Source: JABFRJ01 sp031409695 (GTDB taxonomy: Bacteria; Pseudomonadota; Alphaproteobacteria; Rhizobiales; Hyphomicrobiaceae). From it: a DNA stretch of 19,815 nt. The notes under the pieces are model-generated. The model was not told the origin of the DNA, searched no databases, and saw only the letters and a program-made list of their open reading frames with translations. The translations under genes and the position numbers were made by a program. Shown one piece after another: positions 1 to 7,273 of this stretch (position 1 is its first letter; each line of letters opens with the position of its first letter). The stretch lies in NCBI GenBank assembly GCA_031409695.1, contig JANNXS010000353.1, forward strand, positions 1-19,815, given 5' to 3'.

Positions 1-2
1 CA

Positions 3-350
3 AGCACGGCGCGGGCTGGCTCCACCATCCGCCTCCTCGCCCCCGATGGCAGCGATCGCGCCCGCCTCATTAGTCTGCCCGACAACCACTGGGCCTGGAT
101 CGCCGCCGATGGCCTGACATACACCGGCTCCCAGGGCGCCGAGGCCCACTTGCTTTTGGTTGAGCGTTTCGGGTTGGGCCACCGCCAAGTCGAAGATGCT
201 TTCATCAAGGCTCACAAAAGAGAGAAATTGGATCTCGGTCCAATGCCCAAGCAATGTAAGCGGTGTCCCGCTCCCACCTTTTGGACTTTTCTTGCCACGG
301 TCATGATGCCGGCATGGGCAAACATTTCTCACATCAGCGACCTGGCTTGA
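3..350 (+). CDS. 3' end of WD40/caspase-type protein, tail replaced by IS66 sequence
   Basis: Open reading frame entering from the left edge; no start is in the window. Residues read as a propeller-like end (IRLLAPDGSDRARLISLP, then HWAWIAADGLTYTGSQGAEA), resembling the C-terminus of bacterial caspase-WD40 proteins. The caspase part itself is not visible, so that assignment rests on this resemblance and on the neighbouring genes. The native C-terminus was ...GPMPKQ followed by TGA: removing the IS66 element and one 8-bp target copy rejoins CAA (252-254) to TGA. In the present sequence the frame runs into the element at 256 and gains 31 foreign residues before a TGA at 348-350. The ancestral stop overlapped the ATG at 2980 (ATGA), implying translational coupling with the next caspase. 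Confidence is high that this is a real gene end, moderate for the family. Confidence 0.6.
   Translation, partial: STARAGSTIRLLAPDGSDRARLISLPDNHWAWIAADGLTYTGSQGAEAHLLLVERFGLGHRQVEDAFIKAHKREKLDLGPMPKQCKRCPAPTFWTFLATVMMPAWANISHISDLA
248..255. repeat. IS66 target-site duplication, left copy
   Basis: CAAGCAAT, identical to 2974-2981 on the other side of the element. An 8-bp duplication matches the IS66 family. It marks the original insertion point in the last sense codons of the upstream gene. Confidence 0.93.
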
Positions 351-778
351 ACGGCGACGTCAGCACCGGCGCGCTCGGAAGCGATTTTGAGCGCGAACCA
401 GCGCGATTGTCACGGTCGGCCAAACTGGCGATTGTGGCTGAGAGTTTTGCCGATGGCGCCGGGATCGCGGATGTTGCGCGGCGTCATGGCATCAAGCCGC
501 AGCGGCTGTTTGCCTGGCGGTCGGCCGCCCGCGCCAAGCTACGGCCGCAGTTGCCAGATCCATCGGCCGCGCCGCCGCTGTTTGTGCCCGCGCTCGTGGG
601 TATCAACGGTAGGGGCAAAGGTGCTGTGCGTGCTGTCGGGTCAATGCCGATCGCGCCTGCACCTGATGCCACAGGCACAATCGAAATCGTGCTCGGTGAT
701 GCCGTGATCCGCATGCGCGGCCTGATTGATGCGGCCGCGCTGTGTGCCGTGCTCAAAGCTTTGAAGGCTGCATCATGA
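314..778 (+). CDS. tnpA: IS66 TnpA (small HTH accessory protein)
   Basis: About 154 residues. A helix-turn-helix segment (LAIVAESFADGAGIADVARR, then HGIKPQRLFAWR) is typical of the IS66 first open reading frame, thought to bind the element's ends and required with TnpB for transposition in several members. The C-terminal part ends IEIVLGDAVIRMRGLIDA, also typical of the family. The start is uncertain: ATG 314 is the first ATG in frame, whereas a GTG at 263 lies inside the left inverted repeat and is less likely. The TGA stop (776-778) overlaps the tnpB ATG (775) as ATGA, so the two are translationally coupled. Confidence 0.85.
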   Translation: MGKHFSHQRPGLNGDVSTGALGSDFEREPARLSRSAKLAIVAESFADGAGIADVARRHGIKPQRLFAWRSAARAKLRPQLPDPSAAPPLFVPALVGINGRGKGAVRAVGSMPIAPAPDATGTIEIVLGDAVIRMRGLIDAAALCAVLKALKAAS

Positions 779-1128
779 TGAGCCCAATGACCAACGTACA
801 GGTGTTGGTTGCGACCAAGCCAGTGGATTTTCGCAAAGGCCCGGACGGGCTGGCTGCGTATGTGCAGGAGCAGATGCAAACCGATCCGTTCTGCGGCACC
901 GTTTACGTGTTCCGGTCCCGACGTGCCGACCGGGTGAAATTACTTTGGTGGGACGGCACTGGCGTGTGCCTGTTGTCGAAGCGGTTGGAGGGTGGCCAGT
1001 TCCGCTGGCCAAAGATTGACGACGGCGTGATGCGGCTGTCGGCGGCGCAATTATCGGCGCTCTTGGAGGGTCTGGATTTTTCGCGCGTGCAGGTGCGCGA
1101 CGCCGTTCGTCCGAGTGCCACACAATGA
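775..1128 (+). CDS. tnpB: IS66 TnpB (Orf2 accessory protein)
   Basis: About 117 residues with the hallmark IS66 Orf2 sequence: VATKPVDFRKGPDGLAAYV near the N-terminus, then GTVYVFRSRRADRVKLLWWD and GVCLLSKRLEGGQFRWP. The family protein is small, has no catalytic site of its own and is essential for transposition in well-studied IS66 members. The ATG at 775 overlaps the tnpA stop (ATGA), and the TGA at 1126-1128 overlaps an ATG at 1125 that could start tnpC in the same way. Length and sequence are normal for the family, and there is no sign of decay. Confidence 0.95.
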   Translation: MMSPMTNVQVLVATKPVDFRKGPDGLAAYVQEQMQTDPFCGTVYVFRSRRADRVKLLWWDGTGVCLLSKRLEGGQFRWPKIDDGVMRLSAAQLSALLEGLDFSRVQVRDAVRPSATQ

Positions 1129-2939
1129 TCCCGCGACACGACGACTCAGCTGCGAGAATGCTGATGCGCACGCCTGTAGAATCGACGACGTTGTGGTTGG
1201 TGTTCGGCACCACGGCCAACCCCACGTGCAGGCGCAAAGACATCAGTGCCATGACGGACGCGAGCGACACGCTGCCCGACACCATCGATGCGCTGCGCGC
1301 GTTGATCGTGTCAGAGCGCGCAAGCCATGTTGCGGCCGTCACTGAGCGAAATCATCTTGCCGCCCGCGCAGTCTCGCTTGAAGCCGCGAACACAAAACTC
1401 GACACTGCGATTACAGCACTCGCAACCACAAACACCGCGCTTGAAACGCGCAACACACGGCTGCAGCAGATCCTTGCCGAGATCCGGCGCGCCCACTTCG
1501 GCCGCAAGTCCGAGCGCATCAATGACGCTCAGTTGGTCTTGGCGCTGGATGATCTGGAGACGGCAGCGGCCAAGGTCGAAGCCGAAACCGAGACAGCCGA
1601 TCCTGTGCTGAAACGCGCGGCCACACAAAAACGCCGCGCCAGCCGCAACGAGATCCTGGCCCACCTGCCGCACGAAGACGTTGTCATCGAGCCCGAGAGC
1701 ACGACGTGCCCGTGCTGTGGGGCAGCCCTGCATAAGATCGGCGAGGACACCTCCAAGCGTCTCGACAAAGTCCCGGCCAAAGTTCGCGTGATCGTGACAC
1801 GGCGGCCGAAATACGCGTGCCGGGCTTGCGAGAAAACGGGCGCTGATAACGTGGCGGGCATTATCCAGGCGGCAGCACCCGCGCGCCTGATCGAGGGTGG
1901 CCTGCCGACCGAGGCCATGGTCGCCGACGTTGTGGTCAGCAAGCATGCCGATCACCTGCCGCTCTACCGACAATCGCAGATCCTGGCGCGGTCTGGTGTC
2001 AAGATCGAGCGTTCGACATTAGCGCAGTGGGTCGGCGCTGCTGCCGCCGAGCTGCAGCCGCTGCATGATCGTCTGCTGGCAACGCTGAAGGCATCGCCAA
2101 AACTATTCTGCGATGAAACCCGCTGCCCCGTGCTCGATCCTGGGCGTGGCAAAACAAAAACCGGATTTTTATGGGCCATTGCGCGTGATGATAGACCGTG
2201 GGGCGGTGGCCCGGCACAGGGCAGTGGGCCACCGGCGGTGGCTTACAGTTACGCGCCCGGTCGAGGCGGCGAGCATGCCGTCAAGCTTCTTGCCGGCTTC
2301 AGCGGTGTGCTGCAGGTCGACGGTTACGCCGTCTACAAACAACTGGCAGCACCAGCGCGCCCGGGTGGGCCGGTGACGCTCGCCTATTGCTGGAGCCATC
2401 TACGGCGTAAGTTCTACGAGGTCTACGTCGGCGGCAACGCGCCGATCGCAACCGACGCATTGGCGCGTCTGAAAAAGCTTTATGCGATCGAGGCCGAGAT
2501 CCGCGGCCTGCCGCCGGAATTGCGCCGCGCGACGCGCCAGCAGCAGTCGAAACCGATCGTCGAGGCGCTCAAACTCTGGTTCGAGGCGTGCCTTGCAAAA
2601 GTGTCGAAGGGCGGCAAGCTCGGCGAGGCCATTGGCTATGGTCTGCGGCACTGGGATGGCCTCAGCCGGTTCCTCGACGACGGCCGCATCGAGATCGATT
2701 CCAATACCGTTGAGCGCTCGATCCGGGGCATCGCATTGAGCCGGAAAAATGCGCTCTTCGCCGGCCACGACGAGGGGGCTCAGGGCTGGGCCATGATCGC
2801 GTCACTGCTGGAAACGTGCAAGTTGAACGCCGTCGATCCGTTGGCGTGGCTGACCGACGTGCTTACCAAACTCGCCAACCTGTGGCCCGCATCCCGCATC
2901 GACGACCTGATGCCATGGGCTTACGCAAAACCAGCCTGA
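1125..2939 (+). CDS. tnpC: IS66 TnpC DDE transposase
   Basis: 604 residues if started at ATG 1125, which overlaps the tnpB stop as ATGA. An internal ATG at 1251 (MTDASDTLPDTIDALRALI) matches the usual family N-terminus better and may be the main start. Order of parts: a leucine-zipper-like coiled coil (LEAANTKLDTAITAL...), the basic FGRKSER motif, a zinc-binding Cys segment (TCPCCGAAL ... KYACRAC), then the DDE catalytic domain. Probable catalytic residues, counted from 1125, are D330 (LFCDETRCP), D399 (LQVDGYAVY) and E530 (NTVERSIRG); the conserved CWSHLRRKFYE follows the second Asp. The frame is intact and ends 34 bp before the right terminus, so the transposase is predicted active. Confidence 0.95.
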   Translation: MIPRHDDSAARMLMRTPVESTTLWLVFGTTANPTCRRKDISAMTDASDTLPDTIDALRALIVSERASHVAAVTERNHLAARAVSLEAANTKLDTAITALATTNTALETRNTRLQQILAEIRRAHFGRKSERINDAQLVLALDDLETAAAKVEAETETADPVLKRAATQKRRASRNEILAHLPHEDVVIEPESTTCPCCGAALHKIGEDTSKRLDKVPAKVRVIVTRRPKYACRACEKTGADNVAGIIQAAAPARLIEGGLPTEAMVADVVVSKHADHLPLYRQSQILARSGVKIERSTLAQWVGAAAAELQPLHDRLLATLKASPKLFCDETRCPVLDPGRGKTKTGFLWAIARDDRPWGGGPAQGSGPPAVAYSYAPGRGGEHAVKLLAGFSGVLQVDGYAVYKQLAAPARPGGPVTLAYCWSHLRRKFYEVYVGGNAPIATDALARLKKLYAIEAEIRGLPPELRRATRQQQSKPIVEALKLWFEACLAKVSKGGKLGEAIGYGLRHWDGLSRFLDDGRIEIDSNTVERSIRGIALSRKNALFAGHDEGAQGWAMIASLLETCKLNAVDPLAWLTDVLTKLANLWPASRIDDLMPWAYAKPA

Positions 2940-2973
2940 AACCCCGTCAACGTGGGGCGGCTGGCCCGCTTAC

Positions 2974-2981
2974 CAAGCAAT
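2974..2981. repeat. IS66 target-site duplication, right copy
   Basis: CAAGCAAT, identical to 248-255. Its final AT forms the first two bases of the ATG at 2980 of the following caspase reading frame and of the ancestral TGA stop overlap. Confidence 0.93.
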
Positions 2982-3018
2982 GATGCACCCAGATGGCAAC
3001 GAAGAGGTGTTGGTCGGC

Positions 3019-4293
3019 ATGGCGATGACACCTCGTATCAATTGCGCGCTTGCCCTCTTCGTTGCAATTGCCGCGCTCACCCTCGCCTCCCTCCCCGCCG
3101 CCGCCCAACCCCGCCGCGTCGCCCTCGTCGTCGGCGTCGACACCTACGCGCACCTCTCGAAGCTCGAGAAAGCCGTCAACGACGCGCGCGCGGTCGCCCA
3201 GGTGCTGCGTGACGACCTCGCCTTCTCGACCGTCATCACTGGCGAAAATCTCGACCGCCGCGGCATGGTGCGCAAATTCCAGGAACTCGACACGGCCATC
3301 AAGCTAGGCGATCTCGTGTTCTTCTTCTTCGCGGGCCACGGCGTCGCGCTGGGCCATGACAACATCCTGCTGCCCGCCGATATGCCGAAGCCCGGCAACG
3401 GCGAGGACGGCCTCGTCCGCCGCGAAGGCTTTCCGATCGGCGCAATCATCTCTGACATCCAGGCGCGGGGCGCGACGACGTCCATGCTGGTGCTCGACGC
3501 CTGCCGCGACAACCCGTTCGAGCAGGCGGGCGTACGCAGCCTCGGCGCCGCGCGTGGCCTGACGCTCATCAAAGCGCCGCAAGGCGTGTTCGTGCTCTAC
3601 TCCGCCGGCTACGGCCAGAAGGCGCTCGACCGCCTGCCCGGCAATGACACGTCGCTGACCAGCGTCTTCACCCGTCACCTGATCCCAGCCTTGCGCACGC
3701 CCGGACTCTCCCACGTCCAGATCGCCAAACGCGTACAACAGGAGGTGGATGCGGTGGCCCGGCAATCGGCCAACCATCCGCAGCAGCCGGCGTATTATGA
3801 CCAGATCGTGGGCGATGAAGTTCTGCTGCCACGGGGAAACACTTCCGTCAGGCCGGACCCCTGCAAAACGCCGGGCTGCTCACCGAGCAACGTCTCGCCG
3901 GAGCCCAAGAAGGCCCCGACCCTGCCTCGCCCGGTTGCTGTGGCGCCGCCGCAAGTCACTCCGTCGGCAGTCGCGCCAAGCAAACCGGCCCAAAAGCCGA
4001 GTAACGCGCAGCCCGTGGCCGAAGAGACGAAAGTCGCAAAGGCCGTGGCAGCAGCGAAGGCGGTGTCGAAGCTGCACCCGCTGCCGCCGGGTACGACTGA
4101 CGTGAAGCAGACATGTGCGCGAGAAAAGTCTGGCTCATGTAGCAATGCGACCGCTGTTTGCGTCCGAGGTTGCATTGATCGGGGGCGGCATCCGACCTGT
4201 ATGAGCGAATGCGACAGTGCTGGCGCGCGGTGTATGAATACAGGCATATGGTTGACAACAGGATGCCAGGGCAAGGGATTGCCGAGGAACTGA
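3019..4293 (+). CDS. Exported caspase-like protease with 8-Cys tail
   Basis: 424 residues from ATG 3019, chosen because the signal peptide (CALALFVAIAALTLASLPAA, then AQ) follows directly and GAAGAGG lies upstream. ATG 2980 is in frame and would add 13 residues; before the IS66 insertion it overlapped the upstream stop. The caspase (peptidase C14) domain starts at RRVALVVGVDTYAHL and carries His107 (FFFAGHGVALG) and Cys162 (LDACRDNPF), so it should be catalytically competent and exported. A Pro/Ala-rich linker leads to a short domain with eight cysteines spaced 7-6-3-8-3-6-10 residues apart, likely disulfide-bonded. The core is very close to those at 7274 and 16060 (same subfamily). Its stop is three bases before the next caspase's ATG, indicating an operon. 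Confidence 0.93.
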   Translation: MAMTPRINCALALFVAIAALTLASLPAAAQPRRVALVVGVDTYAHLSKLEKAVNDARAVAQVLRDDLAFSTVITGENLDRRGMVRKFQELDTAIKLGDLVFFFFAGHGVALGHDNILLPADMPKPGNGEDGLVRREGFPIGAIISDIQARGATTSMLVLDACRDNPFEQAGVRSLGAARGLTLIKAPQGVFVLYSAGYGQKALDRLPGNDTSLTSVFTRHLIPALRTPGLSHVQIAKRVQQEVDAVARQSANHPQQPAYYDQIVGDEVLLPRGNTSVRPDPCKTPGCSPSNVSPEPKKAPTLPRPVAVAPPQVTPSAVAPSKPAQKPSNAQPVAEETKVAKAVAAAKAVSKLHPLPPGTTDVKQTCAREKSGSCSNATAVCVRGCIDRGRHPTCMSECDSAGARCMNTGIWLTTGCQGKGLPRN

Positions 4294-4296
4294 GCA

Positions 4297-5235
4297 ATGT
4301 GGGGCGGTGTGGGGGCGACGGGTCTGATAGCTCGAATGACGAAAGTGTTCGTCATCGCGCTTTTTGCCATGTCTTCAAGCGCCAACGCGGGCCGCGTCGC
4401 GCTCGTGATCGGCAACGGCGCGTATGAGCATGCAACACGCCTGCAGAACCCAGCCAACGACGCGACCGACATCGCGGCGGCGTTGAAGCGGCTCGACTTC
4501 GAAGTGATCGAGGGTCGCGACCTCGGCGCGGACAAGTTCGATGCCGCAGTGCAGGCGTTCATCGCCAAAGCCGTGGGCGCAGACATCGCGCTCTTCTACT
4601 ACTCCGGCCACGGCCTGCAGTTCGACGGCGCCAACTATCTCGTCCCCATCGACGCCCGCATCGACAGCGTCACTGCCCTGAAGCGCCGCGCCGTCATCGC
4701 GCAGGACGTCATCGACCAGATGGAGCGCGGCGCCAAGGCGAGCCTCGTGTTCCTCGACGCCTGCCGCAACAACACACTGACGCGCGACCTCGCGCAGTCG
4801 CTGCCCGAGCAGACTCGCAATACGACGCCGAGCCGCGGCCTCGCCCGCATGAACGCAAACGGCAACTCGTTAATCGCCTTCGCCGCAGCGCCCAATGACG
4901 TCGCCGCCGACGGTACCGGCAACCGCAACAGCCCGTTCACATCTGCCGTGCTGAAGCACATCGAGACGCCCAACATCGTCGTCCCCGAGATGCTGACCGA
5001 GGTAACCGCCGATGTCGTTCGCGCGACGAGCAACCGGCAGAAACCGGAAGTGCTGTCGCGTCTTGTGACGCAGGTGCGGTTGAAGGAGACACCGATCGGA
5101 CCAGCACCAAAGTCGGCGGTACAGTCGGCCTCCCGCCCGGCGCCAACACTGCCTGCTCCGCAGCCGTCCGGGCAAGAACGCGATGCGCAGGTTGCCTGGG
5201 GAACCTCAAATCGACTTGCGACCGTGAGCAGTTGA
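4297..5235 (+). CDS. Exported caspase-like protease, C-terminal domain lost by frameshift
   Basis: 312 residues from ATG 4297, preceded by GAGGA at 4284-4288; ATG 4336 (MTKVFVIALFAMSSSANA) is an alternative that gives a cleaner signal peptide. Caspase domain with His105 (FYYSGHGLQ) and Cys156 (LDACRNN), followed by the small-subunit region (NRNSPFTSAVLKHIETP). It belongs to the same subfamily as the gene at 15031 and the caspase part of 11274. A Pro-rich linker follows and the frame closes at 5235. The next 300 bases continue in the -1 frame with a Cys-containing sequence to a TGA at 5529-5531, so the original protein was probably about 410 residues. The protease core is intact and only the tail is affected. 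Confidence 0.9.
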   Translation: MWGGVGATGLIARMTKVFVIALFAMSSSANAGRVALVIGNGAYEHATRLQNPANDATDIAAALKRLDFEVIEGRDLGADKFDAAVQAFIAKAVGADIALFYYSGHGLQFDGANYLVPIDARIDSVTALKRRAVIAQDVIDQMERGAKASLVFLDACRNNTLTRDLAQSLPEQTRNTTPSRGLARMNANGNSLIAFAAAPNDVAADGTGNRNSPFTSAVLKHIETPNIVVPEMLTEVTADVVRATSNRQKPEVLSRLVTQVRLKETPIGPAPKSAVQSASRPAPTLPAPQPSGQERDAQVAWGTSNRLATVSS

Positions 5236-5531
5236 AACTGTTTCGCAACCGGTACCAAGGGACATTTGCCGCCGATCTGGCCGGGCTCCGATTGCGCGAA
5301 ATCGACAGCGGCGGCTGCAACGTGCCGAAATCTCAAGCACGGACGCCAATACAGACACCGCCGAAACAGCAAGCCACTTCTCCGAAGAGCCCGCAAGCTG
5401 TCGATCTATCATCGCTTTGTGACGCTTACAGGAAATGCGCGCGAGCTAGTGGATCCCAGAACCTTTTCGGACCAAGTGGATGGTCTTCAGAACTCAACTT
5501 ATGCCGCGTACCTCCGAGTGGTTGCAAGTGA
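5163..5531 (+). pseudogene. Frameshifted Cys-containing C-terminal domain of the preceding caspase
   Basis: In the frame one base behind the caspase at 4297, the sequence reads CAGCLGNLKSTCDREQLKLF, continues through GLRLREIDSGGC, a Pro/Gln linker, and LCDAYRKCARASG to a final SGCK and TGA. Six or more cysteines and a linker-plus-domain pattern like that of the caspase at 3019 suggest genuine coding sequence that lost its frame by a one-base change, most likely between about 5160 and 5230. The -1 frame is open well upstream, so the exact site cannot be fixed. There is no good start codon or ribosome site for separate translation. It ends 8 bases before the convergent gene's stop. A sequencing error is an alternative explanation. 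Confidence 0.6.
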
Positions 5532-5539
5532 TCGGCACC

Positions 5540-7096
5540 TCACTGCCCCTGCAAAGCCACCAGCGGCACTGACAAGCTCGACTTCTCGACACGCCCACCA
5601 CTGCGCACGTAGATCGGCACGGTCGTGCGCACCTCGCGGATGCGCAACGGACCTTCGCAGTCGTTCCCCGACACGAGCAGCGTGATCGTCATCGTCGCTC
5701 CGGGGTGCAGTTCGGCGAATGACAACCGCCCCCAATTGCCGGTCATCTTCGCGGAGTCGATGTCGGCCTCCCAGATCGAGCCGACGCCTTGGATCGTGCG
5801 GATCTTGCACGACGATCCGTCCGTGCTGAGCATTTGCCCGACCCCGTCCGGCTCCTCCGCCGCCGCGATGCCGATCGGTTGTCCCGTCGTGTTGCGCAGT
5901 TCGAGGTCGAGCATGATCTGGTTCTGCCCGCGCCGCGCATCGCGCACGGTGCCGGCGATGCCACGGCTCTCGAACGTTCCAAGGCTCCGTGATCCAGAAG
6001 GCGCCGGTGCCGCCGGACCAGCCGCTGGCGCGGCCGGCGCCACTGGCGGCGGCGTGGGAACGCGAGCCGCAGCGATGCGCCGCAACTCGTCGAGCCGCGC
6101 CTTGGCGTACTCCGCTTCCGCCGTCCCCGCATGCCGGCGCAGGAACACTTCGAGTTCCGCCGTACTCGACTTGTCGAGGCGAGACCATTCTTCGACCGAA
6201 GCCGACGGACGTGCCGGAGTGGGAACCGGTTGAGGCGCTGCGACCGGCGGCGGCGAAGTCGGCGCCGGCACCGCGGCCAGATCCCGACACGCGCCGCCGA
6301 GGCACGCTGACGCCGCCGACAACTCGTCCCAGTACGCCGGCGTCTGTTGATGCCCCGCCCGCGACGCGAGGGTGCGCACGCGTTCCCGAACTTCAACGGC
6401 GATCCGCTGCAGCGGCATGTCGGCCTGCGAGAGCAGCGGCACGAGACTACGCGTGAACACGCTCGTTGTTTCAGGGTCGTTGCCGGGCAGTCGATCGAGC
6501 GCCGTCTCGCCTGCGCCCGCCGACAGGATCACGAAGCTTCCGCGGGGCGGCTCGACGCGCGCGAGACCACGCGCACTGCCCCCGAGCGAGCGACCACCGC
6601 CGAGCGCGAACGGATTGTCCCGACAGGCATCGACGATCATCAGCGTCAGCTGCGGCGAGCGCGCCTTGGCCTCGTCCATCAGTTTTTGAAGGCTGATCGA
6701 TTCATCGCGCAGCACCCCTTCTTCGTTGGCGCCGAACTGAGGGATGTCGCGCGGCAGCAGGAAGTTCAGTCCGCCGATCTGCACGCCGTGCCCGGCGAAG
6801 AACACCGCGATCGTGTCACCCGGCGCAACGCCGACGAGGAACCCTTGCCACGCGCGATTGAACGCGCCGCGCGCCGGGTCCTCGACCTTGGTCACTGTGA
6901 AGCCGATCCGCTCCAACGCCGCCGCCACCGCGCGCGCATCGTTGACCGCCTTGGCGAGTTGCTTCTCCGCCGGAAAGTTCTCGTAGCCATTGACGCCGAC
7001 GACGAACGCCCGCCGTGCCGCCAGCGCAGGCTGAGCCAGAAGCGTCATCGCGAGCAGGGCAAGGGCGAAACTGCGCAGAACCGAATACATGCTCAT
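5540..7096 (-). CDS. Exported caspase-like protease with beta-rich C-terminal domain
   Basis: 518 residues; the start at 7096 leads straight into a signal peptide (VLRSFALALLAMTLLAQPAL, then AARR). Caspase domain with His103 (VFFAGHGVQIG) and Cys158 (VDACRDNPFA), then the small-subunit region ending HQQTPAYWDEL. Residues of about 305-345 form a helical stretch (AELEVFLRRHAGTAEAEYAK) often seen after bacterial caspase domains. After an Ala/Pro linker, the last 150 residues look beta-rich (QIMLDLELRNTTGQPIGIA ... LHPGATMTITLLVSG), like an Ig-type or substrate-sensing domain I cannot name. It reads toward the frameshifted caspase and diverges from the caspase at 7274 across a duplicated intergenic block. 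The subfamily is distinct from its neighbours (VNGYEN motif). Confidence 0.93.
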   Translation of the reverse strand: MSMYSVLRSFALALLAMTLLAQPALAARRAFVVGVNGYENFPAEKQLAKAVNDARAVAAALERIGFTVTKVEDPARGAFNRAWQGFLVGVAPGDTIAVFFAGHGVQIGGLNFLLPRDIPQFGANEEGVLRDESISLQKLMDEAKARSPQLTLMIVDACRDNPFALGGGRSLGGSARGLARVEPPRGSFVILSAGAGETALDRLPGNDPETTSVFTRSLVPLLSQADMPLQRIAVEVRERVRTLASRAGHQQTPAYWDELSAASACLGGACRDLAAVPAPTSPPPVAAPQPVPTPARPSASVEEWSRLDKSSTAELEVFLRRHAGTAEAEYAKARLDELRRIAAARVPTPPPVAPAAPAAGPAAPAPSGSRSLGTFESRGIAGTVRDARRGQNQIMLDLELRNTTGQPIGIAAAEEPDGVGQMLSTDGSSCKIRTIQGVGSIWEADIDSAKMTGNWGRLSFAELHPGATMTITLLVSGNDCEGPLRIREVRTTVPIYVRSGGRVEKSSLSVPLVALQGQ

Positions 7097-7107
7097 GCAA
7101 TTATCCC

Positions 7108-7270
7108 CAGTGAACGCCCGGCCGTCATCCGCCGACTATCGGGATGGAACTCCTCGCATCCATCCCGATAGGATGGCCACGGGGCCCGCCGCCGTCAATT
7201 CGGTCGCTTGCCCCGTATCGGAGTGCGTGGTTCAACAGACGGCGCACGGCGCAATTGCGAGGGGGAGACG
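7108..7270. repeat. Duplicated divergent intergenic block, copy 1
   Basis: About 160 bp, some 89% identical by hand alignment (about 18 differences) to 10028-10190, same orientation, constant offset 2920 bp. It lies between the divergent caspases 5540-7096 and 7274-8413 and includes the ribosome site (GAGGGGGAG) of the latter, so it probably holds promoters for one or both. A perfect 13-bp inverted repeat lies inside it. Confidence 0.9.
7136..7176. promoter_or_regulatory. Hairpin with alternative pairing, copy 1
   Basis: Perfect inverted repeat CTATCGGGATGGA (7136-7148) / TCCATCCCGATAG (7159-7171) with a 10-base loop. The right arm can instead pair with the sequence just after it: CCATCC (7160-7165) with GGATGG (7171-7176). 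The two pairings exclude each other. An operator, an attenuator or a REP-like element are all possible; role unknown. Confidence 0.55.
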
Positions 7271-7273
7271 AAT

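Larger units (their letters stand above)
256..2973 (+). mobile_element. Complete IS66-family insertion sequence
   Basis: Element of 2718 bp carrying the three-gene tnpA-tnpB-tnpC set typical of IS66. The ends are imperfect inverted repeats beginning GTAAGCGG (left, 256) and, on the complementary strand, GTAAGCGG (right, ending 2973). About 14 of the first 22 positions match by eye. The flanks carry a perfect 8-bp direct repeat, CAAGCAAT, at 248-255 and 2974-2981; 8 bp is the usual IS66 target duplication. All three reading frames are open and catalytic residues are present, so the element looks intact and recently inserted. It lies at the stop/start overlap of two array genes and so separates them transcriptionally. 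Confidence 0.95.

Noticed and set aside
5170..5235. Programmed -1 frameshift as explanation for the separated tail of the caspase at 4297
   Set aside because: No canonical slippery heptamer was seen near the frame change; GGGGAAC does not fit the required pattern. A simple indel is more likely.
6347..7171. 274-residue plus-strand frame opposite the minus-strand caspase
   Set aside because: Arg- and His-rich low-complexity translation typical of an antisense shadow; the minus-strand frame has a signal peptide and complete caspase motifs.
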